A DNA stretch of 64,000 nt from KACC-23026 sp963829575. Its GTDB lineage: Bacteria > Bacillota > Bacilli > Bacillales > Sporolactobacillaceae. Below, one piece after another: positions 28,539 to 37,516 of this stretch. Each line of letters starts with the position of its first letter. Within the stretch, counting starts at the first letter, position 1. The notes under the pieces were generated by a model. The model had not been told where the DNA came from, did no database searches, and saw only the letters and a list, made by a program, of their open reading frames with translations. The DNA lies in the NCBI GenBank assembly GCA_963829575.1, contig CAWHJF010000012.1:558001-622000 (forward strand), written 5' to 3'. The position numbers and the translations under genes were made by a program.

Positions 28539-29747
28539 CTAGCTTAATTGGCTATATAAATTAAACATTGGCACGACGATTGACAAAACAATAAACCCTA
28601 CCACGGCAGAAAGGACAATGATCATGACCGGTTCAATGAGTGCTTTTAAGCGGTCGGTCATGTGGTCTACTTCGGACTCATAGAAATCCGCGAGTTTTGC
28701 TAACATGAAATCGAGTTCCCCTGTGCGCTCTCCGACTGTTACCATATGATGCACAAGCGGAGGGAACACCCAACTTTCACGTAGAGGCTCAGCCAATGAT
28801 TGTCCTTTTTCTAATGAAATCTTGGATTCTCTTAAGACCTTACGAATCACCCCATTTTTCGAAATCTGTTCTACAACGCTTAAAGCCTGAAGAATTGGAA
28901 CAGAGCTCGCGAACAAAGAACTCAGCGTTCGCATGATTCTAGCAATCTCAGCTTTTTGCGTCAATTTACCGAATACAGGTACCTTCAATATAGCATAATC
29001 TAGGACGATTTTACTAGATTTATTTTGCAGTAAAATGTAGAAACTTGTCGATATAGCGCCGATTATGAGGATTAAGACCCACCAAAAATGAATGATGAAA
29101 TGACTAGTGGATAAAATGAACTGAGTAAGCGGTGGAAGCTTGGCTCCGAACCCCTCAAACATCTTAGCGAACATCGGGACCACGTACACCATAATGAAAA
29201 TGACCACAACGAACGCCATCGCTCCAATTGTCGCCGGATAAAACATGGTGGACGTTACTTTTTGCCGAAGTTCATGTTGTTTTTCTGTAAAAGTGGCCAA
29301 ACGGTCCAACGTTTCCTCAAGTTGTCCACCAATTTCACCAGCTTTAATCATATTGACGATCAATGGCGGGAACACTTTAGGATGTTGCTCACAAGCAATC
29401 GATAACGCTTGTCCGTTTTGTAATTCAAAACGCATTTGAGTCAGTGTCGCCTGGAGTGGCTTACTTTCCGTTTGTTCCGAAAGAATTTTTACCGCATCCA
29501 CAATCGTGACACCGGCTTTAATCAAAGTCGCGAATTGTCTGAGGAAAATAACTTGGTCGGCAATTTTAACCTGTTGTCCAAACGAAATGTCTTTCGCTAA
29601 TAGAGAGGGTGTCCCTTCTACAAGTTCCATCGCGGCAATCCCTTGTTCTCTAAGAAGTTTGGCAGCATCTTGTCTCGTTTCAGCTGTAATATGTCCTTTT
29701 CGTTGTCGGCCGTTTTGGTCGCGACCCAAATAATCAAAATACACCAA
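28539..29747 (-). CDS. pilC: type IV pilus platform protein PilC
   Basis: Polytopic inner-membrane platform protein (402 residues, GspF/PilC family, PF00482). Two repeated cytoplasmic domains (about residues 60-180 and 265-385) are separated by membrane helices, with FLRQFATLIKAGVTIVDAV and IMRTLSSLFASSVPILQAL as the repeated signature. It couples the ATPases to pilin insertion. I chose the TTG at 29747, which lies 8 nt after GGAGG; the GTG at 29762 is upstream of that site. It overlaps the end of pilT by 14 nt. Confidence 0.9.
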   Translation of the reverse strand: MVYFDYLGRDQNGRQRKGHITAETRQDAAKLLREQGIAAMELVEGTPSLLAKDISFGQQVKIADQVIFLRQFATLIKAGVTIVDAVKILSEQTESKPLQATLTQMRFELQNGQALSIACEQHPKVFPPLIVNMIKAGEIGGQLEETLDRLATFTEKQHELRQKVTSTMFYPATIGAMAFVVVIFIMVYVVPMFAKMFEGFGAKLPPLTQFILSTSHFIIHFWWVLILIIGAISTSFYILLQNKSSKIVLDYAILKVPVFGKLTQKAEIARIMRTLSSLFASSVPILQALSVVEQISKNGVIRKVLRESKISLEKGQSLAEPLRESWVFPPLVHHMVTVGERTGELDFMLAKLADFYESEVDHMTDRLKALIEPVMIIVLSAVVGFIVLSIVVPMFNLYSQLS

Positions 29748-30786
29748 GTTCTTGACCTCCACTTAAGTAAGGCTGAGCGGCTTGCTTTGAAATCGCATTT
29801 TCCTTAAGTAATTGAAAAATAGCGCCTTCCATTGTTTGCATGCCTTGCGCTTTACTCGTTTGAATAATGCTTGGGATCTGATAAATCTTTTCATTCCGAA
29901 TCAGATTCTGAACCGCCGAGTTATTGATCATAATTTCAAGTGCCGCGCGTCGTCCATCATTTTGCGGGGTTGGAAACAAGCGCTGAGAAATCACCGAAAC
30001 GAGCTCTGAGGCTAATTGAATACGAATCTGGGCTTGTTGACCGGGTGGAAACACATCAATTATCCGGTCAATTGTGGCAGGCGCATCGGACGTGTGCAAC
30101 GTCCCAAAGACAAGGTGTCCCGTTTCGGCAGCCGTGATCGCGGTTGAAATTGTTTCTAAGTCACGCAACTCACCGACCAAAATGACATCCGGATCCTGCC
30201 GGAGGGCGGCACGCAACCCGTTCGCAAAACTCATCGTATCAAAACCAATTTCACGTTGGTCAATGATGCTATTATTATGACGGTGCAGATATTCAATCGG
30301 ATCTTCGAGCGTGATAATATGTTTCTTCTCTGTTAAATTAATGTGATTGATCATGGAGGCGAGGGTCGTCGATTTTCCACTCCCGGTAGGCCCAACGACC
30401 AGTACTAAGCCCTGTGGTTTCTGACAAAGTGTTTTTAAAATGGGTGGCAGTTTCAGTTGTTCAATGGTCGGAACGTTTGGCGGGACAACCCGAAACGCCA
30501 AACTGATCGACGCGCGTTGTCGATAGGCATTCACGCGAAACCGCGAGACATTGGCAATACTGTAGGAGAAATCCAATTCCCCATTTTCTTGAAAGGCTTC
30601 TAACTGTTCCTCTGTGAGAACCTCCTCCACAATTTGCTCGGTGACCACGGGCATTAGCGGGTCATTACCAATTCGCATAAGATTCCCATGGAGGCGATAA
30701 ACCGGCGGGGTTCCGATCGAGAGGTGGAGGTCAGAGGCGCCTTTTTGGTACGCGTAATTTAGCCATGTATCAAGTTCATCTCTCAC
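29734..30786 (-). CDS. pilT: twitching motility retraction ATPase PilT
   Basis: Hexameric cytoplasmic ATPase (350 residues) that powers pilus retraction. Walker A GPTGSGKST is near residues 129-137, the Asp box region LEDPIEYLHRH follows, Walker B lies in DPDVILVGELRDLET, and the His box GHLVFGTLHTSDA is present. The N-terminal ASDLHLSIGTPPVYRLHG PAS-like start is typical of PilT. Its start overlaps the pilB end by 4 nt. PilT indicates that this was a motility-capable type IVa system, not just a competence pseudopilus. Confidence 0.94.
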   Translation of the reverse strand: MRDELDTWLNYAYQKGASDLHLSIGTPPVYRLHGNLMRIGNDPLMPVVTEQIVEEVLTEEQLEAFQENGELDFSYSIANVSRFRVNAYRQRASISLAFRVVPPNVPTIEQLKLPPILKTLCQKPQGLVLVVGPTGSGKSTTLASMINHINLTEKKHIITLEDPIEYLHRHNNSIIDQREIGFDTMSFANGLRAALRQDPDVILVGELRDLETISTAITAAETGHLVFGTLHTSDAPATIDRIIDVFPPGQQAQIRIQLASELVSVISQRLFPTPQNDGRRAALEIMINNSAVQNLIRNEKIYQIPSIIQTSKAQGMQTMEGAIFQLLKENAISKQAAQPYLSGGQELGVF

Positions 30787-32459
30787 TGTAACACCGCCCT
30801 GTTCGCGACGCGTAGAACTTCTTCAGTCGTCGTAATCCCTTGCATCGCTTTTTTAAGTCCATCATGAATGAGCATGGCTTGTTTACCTGAAAAGGCATAG
30901 TCTTGAATCGCAGAAGCGGTTTCGTTATTCATAATTTTTCTCCGAATTTCTTCATCAATCGCGAGCACCTCATGAACGGCAATCCGTCCACGATAGCCCG
31001 TCATATTACAACGGCCACACCCTTTGCCACGATGGAGCTCATTAGGGATGGCGAACCCATGTTCAGAAAAAATGGCTTTTTCCATTTCAGTAGGGGAATA
31101 CGGCTCGACACAGTCGCGACAGATCCGCCGAACAAGTCGTTGAGAAACCACACCAGAAAGGGAAGATACGACAAGAAACGGTTCAACCCCCATATCAATA
31201 AGACGCGTAATGGTCGACACGGAGTCGTTGGTATGGATCGTACTAAGGACTAAGTGACCGGTTAGCGAGGCACGTACTGCGATATTGGCCGTTTCCGTGT
31301 CCCGAATCTCCCCAACCATGATGATATTTGGGTCTTGTCGTAAGATCGCTCGGAGGCCGTCTGCAAAAGAAAGACCGACTCGAGAGTTCACTTGGATCTG
31401 GTTAATGCCTTCAATCTGATACTCAACCGGGTCTTCGATTGTAATGATGTTAGATTCTTCCTCATTTAATTGATTAACCGCGGCATAAAGGGTGGATGTT
31501 TTACCAGAACCGGTCGGCCCAGTAATTAGAACGATGCCCGTTGGCTTCTCGATTAACGTTTTAAAGGTCTGCTCATTTTGCGCACTAAAACCAAGATTCG
31601 CAATACTGACAACCGATTCCCCAACATTTAGTAATCGGATGACGATTTTTTCGCCGAGGATGGTTGGCAAAATTGAGATCCGTAGATCAATAGGTTTATG
31701 ATCAATCGTAATCTTAACCCGTCCATCTTGGGGGCGTCTTGTTTCGGTAATGTTGAGATTGGCCATGACTTTAATTCGGACGATCAGCATTCGCAACATT
31801 TCACGAGGCAGTGTGCGTTCAATACGAAGCATGCCATCGATTCGATAGCGGACTTGGATCGACGCTTCGAGTGGTTCAATATGAATATCGCTTGCCCGCT
31901 GTTGAACGGCGTTTTGTAAGACTTGGTTGACAACCCGAACAACAGGTGAATCCGCATCTTCCATATCATAGTTGACCGGTGCGCTCAGATCCTCAGTAGT
32001 TTCTGGGATAATCTCATCCATATCTTCTGAGATTTCATAAAAACGCGTAATGGTTCGCAAAATTTCTTCTTCTGTTGCTAGAACAGGTTCAATATTAAAG
32101 CCTGTTGAAAGGCGCATATCTTCAATCGCATAATAATCTAATGGATCGGCCATGGCGACGGTGAGTTTATTATTTTCCTTATTTAATGGAATAAGCACAT
32201 TGCGTCGTGCAAATTCCTTTGAAATAATAGACTTTAAAGAAGGATCAAGTGGGTGTTGGTAGAGATTGACAAGCTGAACGCCAATTTGGATTTCCAGAAA
32301 CTCTAAAAGTCGTTGTTCGGTCAAATACCCTTTTTTTACCAGTGCGCTTCCTAACTTTTCATGAGTTTCTTTTTCTCTCAGTGTTGTGGCCAGTTGTTCT
32401 TCGGTTATGGCACCGACCTCAATGAGAAGGTCCCCTAAACGTTTGCGTAATCGTGCCAA
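30783..32459 (-). CDS. pilB: type IV pilus assembly ATPase PilB
   Basis: Extension ATPase of 558 residues. An N-terminal MshEN/T2SSE-N domain (about residues 1-140, LGDLLIEVGAITEEQL and LGSALVKKGYLTEQRL repeats) can bind c-di-GMP in some homologues. The core has Walker A GPTGSGKTST, Walker B DPNIIMVGEIRDTET and a four-cysteine metal site (CRDC ... CGRCN). I chose the TTG at 32459, placed 7 nt after GGAGGG and giving the canonical MARLRKRLGDLL start; the upstream ATG at 32507 lacks a site. First gene of the pilus operon. Confidence 0.93.
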   Translation of the reverse strand: MARLRKRLGDLLIEVGAITEEQLATTLREKETHEKLGSALVKKGYLTEQRLLEFLEIQIGVQLVNLYQHPLDPSLKSIISKEFARRNVLIPLNKENNKLTVAMADPLDYYAIEDMRLSTGFNIEPVLATEEEILRTITRFYEISEDMDEIIPETTEDLSAPVNYDMEDADSPVVRVVNQVLQNAVQQRASDIHIEPLEASIQVRYRIDGMLRIERTLPREMLRMLIVRIKVMANLNITETRRPQDGRVKITIDHKPIDLRISILPTILGEKIVIRLLNVGESVVSIANLGFSAQNEQTFKTLIEKPTGIVLITGPTGSGKTSTLYAAVNQLNEEESNIITIEDPVEYQIEGINQIQVNSRVGLSFADGLRAILRQDPNIIMVGEIRDTETANIAVRASLTGHLVLSTIHTNDSVSTITRLIDMGVEPFLVVSSLSGVVSQRLVRRICRDCVEPYSPTEMEKAIFSEHGFAIPNELHRGKGCGRCNMTGYRGRIAVHEVLAIDEEIRRKIMNNETASAIQDYAFSGKQAMLIHDGLKKAMQGITTTEEVLRVANRAVLQ

Positions 32460-32787
32460 ATCAAGTCCCTCCAGAGTCAATTTCACTTTAATAGCTTTAC
32501 TATTCATTATATAGGATATTCCACCTATAAAAAACTGAAAAGTTCGCTCTGAACGAATTTTTTTAGGGAAAAAGTACTATAAATTCACAATGGTACCAAT
32601 GAAAAAAATAAATGGATTTTATAATTTTAAATTAATGTAAAATCCTACCTAATAGAGGACGGGGAAAGCTTGGAAAGGACTTAGCGGGGATCAATGATAT
32701 GAAATTTCTGTTTTTTATTTATGTGACTTTTAGTTATTGTTGTGCGCTATAGTGTTTAGTGTGACCATATTTCTTTTTTTGAAAGAG
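32460..32787 (-). other. leader region between RNA copy 1 and pilB
   Basis: About 330 bases of AT-rich sequence without a gene. It must hold the pilB operon promoter, but I cannot single out a convincing one. The upstream border is the terminator of the structured RNA. Confidence 0.4.
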
Positions 32788-32983
32788 AAAAGAGGCTCTA
32801 TCGCAAGGATAGAGCCCCAGTGAAAGGGTTAAGCTTCTGCGGACGTTCGGTTAGTATCTTTTGGAGACCCTTCTTTCTAAAGAAGTATTTTGGTTCTTAG
32901 TTGCTAAAAGTGTCTTTTGCAAGTACTCTTTTCCAACCCAACCATCTCCCTTAAAGATCCGATTGTCTAATCACTTGCGCCTT
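32788..32983 (-). ncRNA. structured RNA, copy 1 (upstream of pilB operon)
   Basis: On the minus strand a TATAAT (32994-32989) precedes a region of about 195 nt that ends in an intrinsic terminator (9-bp stem GGCTCTATC/GATAGAGCC, loop of five, then TCTTTT). Internally it can fold into a branched structure: GAAAGG/CCTTTC closing pair, TCGG/CCGA, ATCTTT/AAAGAT, GGAGA/TCTCC, TGGTT/AACCA, and the hairpin TTGC-AAAAG/CTTTT-A-GCAA. A near-identical copy is at 36646-36841. The homology extends upstream to about 33023. It does not match the riboswitch consensuses I know. Confidence 0.6.
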
Positions 32984-33150
32984 TCGCTATTATAATGTCC
33001 GTTTTGCCGATCCGCTATGCAAACTTTTTTTTTTTTTTTCAGGGCAGAAAAAGCTAGTGTTGGTGCCAATCGGTTGTATGTTAGAGGGATTTTATGTTAA
33101 AAATGGTAAGGTCTATTGTAAAAAAGAACGGAGAGAAAAGAGAGGATGTT

Positions 33151-33558
33151 ATGTTAGCTAATATCGGATTACTTATTATAAGAGTGATCGTTGGATTGAA
33201 TTTTTTGGGTCATGGTGGTCAAAAGCTATTTGGTTGGTTTGGTGGCGGTGGGCCAGAGGGAACGGCTCAATGGTTTAAGTCTGCTGGAATTGCCCCTAAT
33301 CGTAAGTTTTGGCCAGTGGTTGCTGGATTATTTGAAATCGTTGGTGGAGCGCTTTTTGCGTGTGGATTTTTAACCCCCATTGGAGCAGGGCTTATTAGTG
33401 TCATTATGTTAGATGCGATCATTACCGTTCATGCTAAGAATGGTTATTGGATCGACAAGAACGGAGCCGAATATTGCTTTACGGTCATTGTGGTCGTGGT
33501 TGGCCTTGCAATGATGGGTCCCGGAGATTATGTCTTGTTTCCGAATATACATATTTAG
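33151..33558 (+). CDS. DoxX family membrane protein
   Basis: A 135-residue, four-helix membrane protein of the DoxX family (PF07681), some members of which are linked to redox and thiol stress. LLIIRVIVGLNFLGHGGQKLFGWFGGGG near the N-terminus and FEIVGGALFACGFLTPIGAGL near residue 65 are typical. I chose the ATG at 33151 with AGAGAGGATG upstream; the earlier in-frame ATG at 33094 lies in sequence shared with the second RNA copy. It stands alone between two pilus operons. A 15-T run lies at 33025-33039. Confidence 0.8.
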   Translation: MLANIGLLIIRVIVGLNFLGHGGQKLFGWFGGGGPEGTAQWFKSAGIAPNRKFWPVVAGLFEIVGGALFACGFLTPIGAGLISVIMLDAIITVHAKNGYWIDKNGAEYCFTVIVVVVGLAMMGPGDYVLFPNIHI

Positions 33559-33577
33559 AATCTTGAGAACTCACCTA

Positions 33578-33623
33578 AAAAATGCCTTGGCACTCCTTTA
33601 TTGGAGTATCAAGGCATTTTTAT
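33578..33623. terminator. bidirectional terminator (doxX / minor pilin operon)
   Basis: AAATGCCTTG-ACTCC and GGAGT-CAAGGCATTT form a long stem with T runs on both strands. It lies between the convergent doxX-like gene and the minor pilin operon and serves both. Confidence 0.85.
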
Positions 33624-33645
33624 TGTAAACAAACTAAAATTAATT

Positions 33646-35304
33646 TTAGCTTCCTGTTACATATCGCGTATCAATGGTCTTTAATGTCAAGTTGTTCAGG
33701 GTAGGGATTCCTGTTGGTGGATTTAATAAGATATTGGGGTTAAAGTTGACCACAAGCCTGGATTCATTGGGGGGGAGGGTGTCTTGGTTAGACGCAATAC
33801 TCCCAACAAAGCCTTGACCGTCAGACGTCGTCGTTCCTTTAACAGCATTTAATGTAATGGAATGAGAACTGTAAACCCCGCCATTTATTTCTAGGTTTGA
33901 TCCTATACCGTAAATCTCTAAATCACCGTTTGAATAAAAATAAGCATTTAGAATTTTTTTGTTGTCCCAAGCAGAAAATTCGTTGTTATTCTTGAGTAGG
34001 ATATTTCCTTTAGATAAAAGTAGCAACGTATCGTTATTGGTATTGGTGGTCAAGTCACTTACGATAATATTACCATTTGAATAGACTGAACCATTAGAAC
34101 TAAAATCATGTTGAATGGTCGTATCACCACTTCCATTAACATACATTTTTCCATTCATGGTCAAATTGTTTACGTACAAACTCTGGTTAATGTAAATTCC
34201 ATTGGATCCGCTTGCGGTAATAGTGCCGCTTAAAGAGGCGCTTCCACCAATATAAATATTCCCGGTTACATTAAGTGTAGACGATCTACTCATTGTTAGA
34301 TTTCCAAGTATGACTAAGTCGCCATTTACTTGGTAATTACCAGATCCTAAATTAACACTAGAATAGGCCTTAATATTGGGATTCCAGTTCCAACTTCTTT
34401 GATTGAGAATGGGCTTCCAATAATTATATGCACTGGAGATCGCACCACCAATATCCACTTCATTAGACTGAATTTGATCGTTTAGAATAGTTGGATCATA
34501 TTGTTTGTAAAAATAATCATTAATACTATTTTTCGGAATGCTATGGGTATCTGGTAGAGTACCGCATTCACCACTACAAGTATGATTCACGTAGCTGTTA
34601 CTATACGCGTCACCCTTAATTGTCACATTTCCAGTGACGGCGGGAAAACTTGTTTTAGGAAAGTAGTAAGTTGTACTCGCAGCAGTTCCATTTTGATAGA
34701 GCTGTTGGTTTAGATATTTTCCCTGGTTGGATATATATAAATTCTTCGACACGTAAATGTTACCAGTAAGGTAAGAGGCACCATTTAGGATTAAATCCCC
34801 ATCGGTTACGACCGAATAACGGAAGATGTCAGCCGCGGTTGAAACGGTCATCGTTCGAACAAGTTTCTTGTTTGAATTATTAAGTGGAGCCGTGAGTGTG
34901 AGTTTATCTAGGTATAAGCCGCCGCTGTTCAGATCGTTCTTAATAACGTTCTCTTGAATCGTGAGCCCAGAGCCGCTTTGGTTTTGAATAGACGTCAAAT
35001 CACTGCTCAACGTTGAAGGGAGAATACTTGGTGTTAGAGTAGGATTTGGACCTGAGATACTGCCGTTTAACCCATTAACTGTCGCTTCAATCCGTGCCGT
35101 AGCTTCCTCAACCGCTCGTTCAGCAGAAAGCTTGGTTTTAACCGTATTGGTGGAGACGTTGACAAATTGACTGGACTGGAGCATCGCACCCATTAAGCTC
35201 AACATAAGAATAGTCAGAAGGGTGGTTACCAAAAGCACCATCACAAGCGCGTAGCCTTCTTCATTATTCAACTTAGATCGAAACCGTTTTTTAATGGAGA
35301 TCAC
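33646..35304 (-). CDS. PilX/GspK-like pilus protein with beta-solenoid-like region
   Basis: A 552-residue protein with a type III-like leader (KKRFRSKLNNEEG then YALVMVLLVTTLLTILMLSL), where position 5 is not Glu, as in GspK/PilX tip pilins. Residues about 40-160 form the helical and linker part. Residues about 165-500 contain many short repeats of the kind GNIYV, GDLVI, GNLTM, NGKMYVNGSG, GNIIVS, GDLEI, typical of right-handed beta-helix or bactofilin-like proteins. Two cysteines lie in NHTCSGECG. It is the last gene of a three-gene operon and overlaps the PilW-like gene by 14 nt. A tip adhesin role is inference. Confidence 0.65.
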   Translation of the reverse strand: MISIKKRFRSKLNNEEGYALVMVLLVTTLLTILMLSLMGAMLQSSQFVNVSTNTVKTKLSAERAVEEATARIEATVNGLNGSISGPNPTLTPSILPSTLSSDLTSIQNQSGSGLTIQENVIKNDLNSGGLYLDKLTLTAPLNNSNKKLVRTMTVSTAADIFRYSVVTDGDLILNGASYLTGNIYVSKNLYISNQGKYLNQQLYQNGTAASTTYYFPKTSFPAVTGNVTIKGDAYSNSYVNHTCSGECGTLPDTHSIPKNSINDYFYKQYDPTILNDQIQSNEVDIGGAISSAYNYWKPILNQRSWNWNPNIKAYSSVNLGSGNYQVNGDLVILGNLTMSRSSTLNVTGNIYIGGSASLSGTITASGSNGIYINQSLYVNNLTMNGKMYVNGSGDTTIQHDFSSNGSVYSNGNIIVSDLTTNTNNDTLLLLSKGNILLKNNNEFSAWDNKKILNAYFYSNGDLEIYGIGSNLEINGGVYSSHSITLNAVKGTTTSDGQGFVGSIASNQDTLPPNESRLVVNFNPNILLNPPTGIPTLNNLTLKTIDTRYVTGS

Positions 35305-35803
35305 CCCCTAATGAATAGACCGTATTCGTCTTTATATTGACATTTGGGTTCGCTTTGGATGTCACGACTAAATTTAAATCCAGATCCCCATTAACCATAT
35401 AAAATTGGGTACCTGTTAAGGAAAAGTTCGAATCATTGATCTTTTTCGAGTCTACATACAAATTTCCATCTTTTAATTCAAAGTGCTGGGTAAGGTCTGT
35501 TTCATAAGTTGCGCCATTGGAATCAACGGTCATTTTTTTGTCAATGGTGTCAAAGGCGGTCATGTCGGGGGTTCCTACTGGATTGGAGACGGCATCCACA
35601 TTCTCTAGGACAGTGTTTAATTTTTCGCTAATTAAAATGCTTTGATTTCGAACCACAATGCTCGTGTTGATTTTGATGTTGTTCTTGACGAAAGCTCCAA
35701 AAAAACCGAATAACGCCACCATGACAATAGATGTAATCGTCAAAGCGGCCATCACCTCAATGAGAGTGAATCCTTGTTCGTCTTTTAATGAAAGAATTTT
35801 CAC
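35291..35803 (-). CDS. minor prepilin, PilW/GspJ-like
   Basis: A 170-residue prepilin. The leader MKILSLKDEQG is followed by FTLIEVMAALTITSIVMVALFGFFGAF with Glu5, the hydrophobic helix that packs in the pilus core. The rest is a small globular domain with a conserved end TNTVYSLGGDLH. Order and overlap (4 nt with the upstream PilV-like gene, 14 nt with the downstream PilX-like one) match minor pilin operons that prime pilus assembly. Confidence 0.8.
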   Translation of the reverse strand: MKILSLKDEQGFTLIEVMAALTITSIVMVALFGFFGAFVKNNIKINTSIVVRNQSILISEKLNTVLENVDAVSNPVGTPDMTAFDTIDKKMTVDSNGATYETDLTQHFELKDGNLYVDSKKINDSNFSLTGTQFYMVNGDLDLNLVVTSKANPNVNIKTNTVYSLGGDLH

Positions 35804-36225
35804 TGTCGGACATATCCTTTCAGTACTGTGTTGTTCTTAATAGAGTCTTGCGTAGTTGTTGCAGTGACTTGAATCTTGATAAGATAATTGCTCAAACTTG
35901 AATCATCCGGTGGTGAAAAATCAACTTTAACAGTAAAACCTTTAAATTGATTGGCGGTCGTTGTATCATTATTAAGAAGAAGAGCGAGTCCATTTGCATC
36001 CAGCGTATCACTTTGATTGAGTTGACTCGCGAGATCAGAATAAGACTTGCTTTCATATTTTTTTAAGACACTGTTGGCAAGTTGAAGGGTTGTTAGTTTC
36101 TGACTCGTTGCCGTTGTATAGATCATATTATTGATTAAGGCACCGCCAAACCCTAGTAGAATAATAGAAAGAATAGCGAGAGCGGCAACGACTTCAACTA
36201 AGGTCATCCCCTGTTCGTTCTTCAC
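35800..36225 (-). CDS. minor prepilin, PilV/GspI-like
   Basis: A 141-residue prepilin with the short leader MKNEQG and the mature start MTLVEVVAALAILSIILLGFGGAL, where Glu5 is kept. The globular part contains LANSVLKKYESKSYSDLASQL, resembling GspI/PilV. It opens the minor pilin operon; the RBS GAGGAGATG precedes the start. It would need a prepilin peptidase for maturation, yet the pilD in this window is broken. Confidence 0.8.
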   Translation of the reverse strand: MKNEQGMTLVEVVAALAILSIILLGFGGALINNMIYTTATSQKLTTLQLANSVLKKYESKSYSDLASQLNQSDTLDANGLALLLNNDTTTANQFKGFTVKVDFSPPDDSSLSNYLIKIQVTATTTQDSIKNNTVLKGYVRQ

Positions 36226-36645
36226 GGCTCATCTCCTCAATCCCTTAATGAGTCTTTAGTATTGGTACCTATTTATCATAAACCATAAATCGACATATGA
36301 CGACCTATTAACACGTTATTTTACAAAGATAATGAAGGTCTGTCTACCTAGTTAAAAGAGAACGTTAAATGGCTTAAAATCGGCATGAAACCCACTCCTT
36401 GTGGTAATTTATAAAATTGTAAAAAATAACCAAAATAATATAGGGGCAATTCCTTTCAATTTTAATAGTGGGTCTACTCAGATTCCACACTCAATAATTT
36501 AGTGAGTGCGCAACCACTTCGAGAAGTTAAATAAAATGGATTCCAAGAAAAGGTCAGCCCAGTTATTCGAAGGGCTGACCTTTACTAGTATTGAAGGGAA
36601 TACTTTTAGATGGATCGGATTTTTCAATAGGTCTTTCTTAATACT
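36226..36645 (-). other. upstream region of minor pilin operon
   Basis: An AT-rich stretch without a gene, containing one bidirectional terminator (36548-36583). The terminator implies that the structured RNA further upstream is separate from the pilin message. Confidence 0.45.
36548..36583. terminator. terminator between RNA copy 2 and minor pilin operon
   Basis: AAAGGTCAGCCC and GGGCTGACCTTT form a 12-bp stem around an 11-12 nt loop. T tracts flank it on both strands. Confidence 0.75.
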
Positions 36646-36841
36646 AAAAGAGGCTCTATCGCAAGGATAGAGCCCCAATGAAAGGGTTAAGCTTCTGCGG
36701 ACGTTCGGTTAGTATCTTTCGGAGACCCTTCTTTCAATAGAAGTATTATGGTTCTTAGTTGCTAAAAGTGTCTTTTGCAAGTACCCTTTTCCAACCCAAC
36801 CATCTCCCTTAAAGATCCGATTGTCTAATCACTTGCGCCTT
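36646..36841 (-). ncRNA. structured RNA, copy 2 (upstream of minor pilin operon)
   Basis: Second copy of the RNA at 32788-32983, on the same strand, differing at roughly a dozen of about 236 aligned positions (homology 36646-36885). TATAAT (36852-36847, minus strand) and the terminator (stem 36652-36660 with 36666-36674) are both kept. Most changes fall in loops; the small CTTCT hairpin changes its loop but keeps its stem. A further conserved block of about 36 bases lies upstream at 36918-36954 (copy 1: 33068-33103), after a non-conserved spacer. Confidence 0.6.
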
Positions 36842-37002
36842 TCGATATTATAATGTCCGCTTTAACGATCCGTTATGCAAAAAAAATTTAATGCCATAAG
36901 AAATAAAATGCTGTTGCTAATCGGTTGTATGGTAGAGGGATTTTATGTTAAAAGTATAGAAGTATTTACAAACAACAGGATAAAGCGGATGATAAGAAGC
37001 AG

Positions 37003-37030
37003 GACAAGAAGGACTTCTTGTCATTTTTTG
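37003..37030 (+). terminator. hairpin with T run upstream of tagD
   Basis: GACAAGAAG and CTTCTTGTC form a 9-bp stem with a minimal loop, followed by ATTTTTTG. It would stop plus-strand transcripts entering the teichoic-acid cluster, or act as an attenuator of it. Confidence 0.65.
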
Positions 37031-37117
37031 AAAGACCTATAATGATGCGGCTTTGAGTACCAGGTTTTTAAAATACCTTCTATTCAGAAAATCTTAATAA
37101 AGAAGGAAGGAATTAGC

Positions 37118-37516
37118 GTGAAACGGGTAATCACTTATGGGACCTTTGATCTACTTCATTGGGGACATGTGAATCTTTTAAAACGAGCGCGTGAATTAGG
37201 AGACCACCTTACCGTAGGGCTCTCAACAGATCCCTTTAATGAAATTAAGCATAAAGAGGCTTACAATAAATATGAACATCGGAAACTGATCCTAGAATCC
37301 ATTCGATATGTTGATAAGGTTATTCCTGAAACCAATTGGGAACAGAAGGCACAAGATATCCTCACTCACAATATTGATATTTTTGTGATGGGTGTTGATT
37401 GGGAAGGCAAATTTGACGAGCTCAAGGAATTCTGTGAGGTCATCTATTTACCTAGAACAACGGGGATTTCAACGTCCCAAATTAAAGCAGATTTAGCAAC
37501 GGAAAAAAATGGTTAG
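37118..37516 (+). CDS. tagD: glycerol-3-phosphate cytidylyltransferase
   Basis: Makes CDP-glycerol from CTP and glycerol-3-phosphate for wall teichoic acid. The nucleotidyltransferase motif GTFDLLHWGHVNLLKRA (about residues 8-24, with HWGH) and the ISTSQIKA end motif are present. Length 132 matches TagD/TarD. GTG start behind GAAGGAAGG. Its end overlaps the next gene, a TagF-type transferase that would use its product, by 8 nt. Confidence 0.95.
   Translation: MKRVITYGTFDLLHWGHVNLLKRARELGDHLTVGLSTDPFNEIKHKEAYNKYEHRKLILESIRYVDKVIPETNWEQKAQDILTHNIDIFVMGVDWEGKFDELKEFCEVIYLPRTTGISTSQIKADLATEKNG

Noticed and set aside
32788..33023. The duplicated RNA as a c-di-GMP riboswitch
   Set aside because: c-di-GMP riboswitches do control pili in some Firmicutes, but the conserved class I and II core motifs are absent. 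The RNA ends in a terminator 330-570 bases from the genes, with a second terminator in between for copy 2, so a simple leader role is also doubtful.
33025..33039. 15-T run as a terminator
   Set aside because: No stem precedes it on the plus strand. It is a homopolymer in the variable spacer of the duplicated element and its length may not be reliable.
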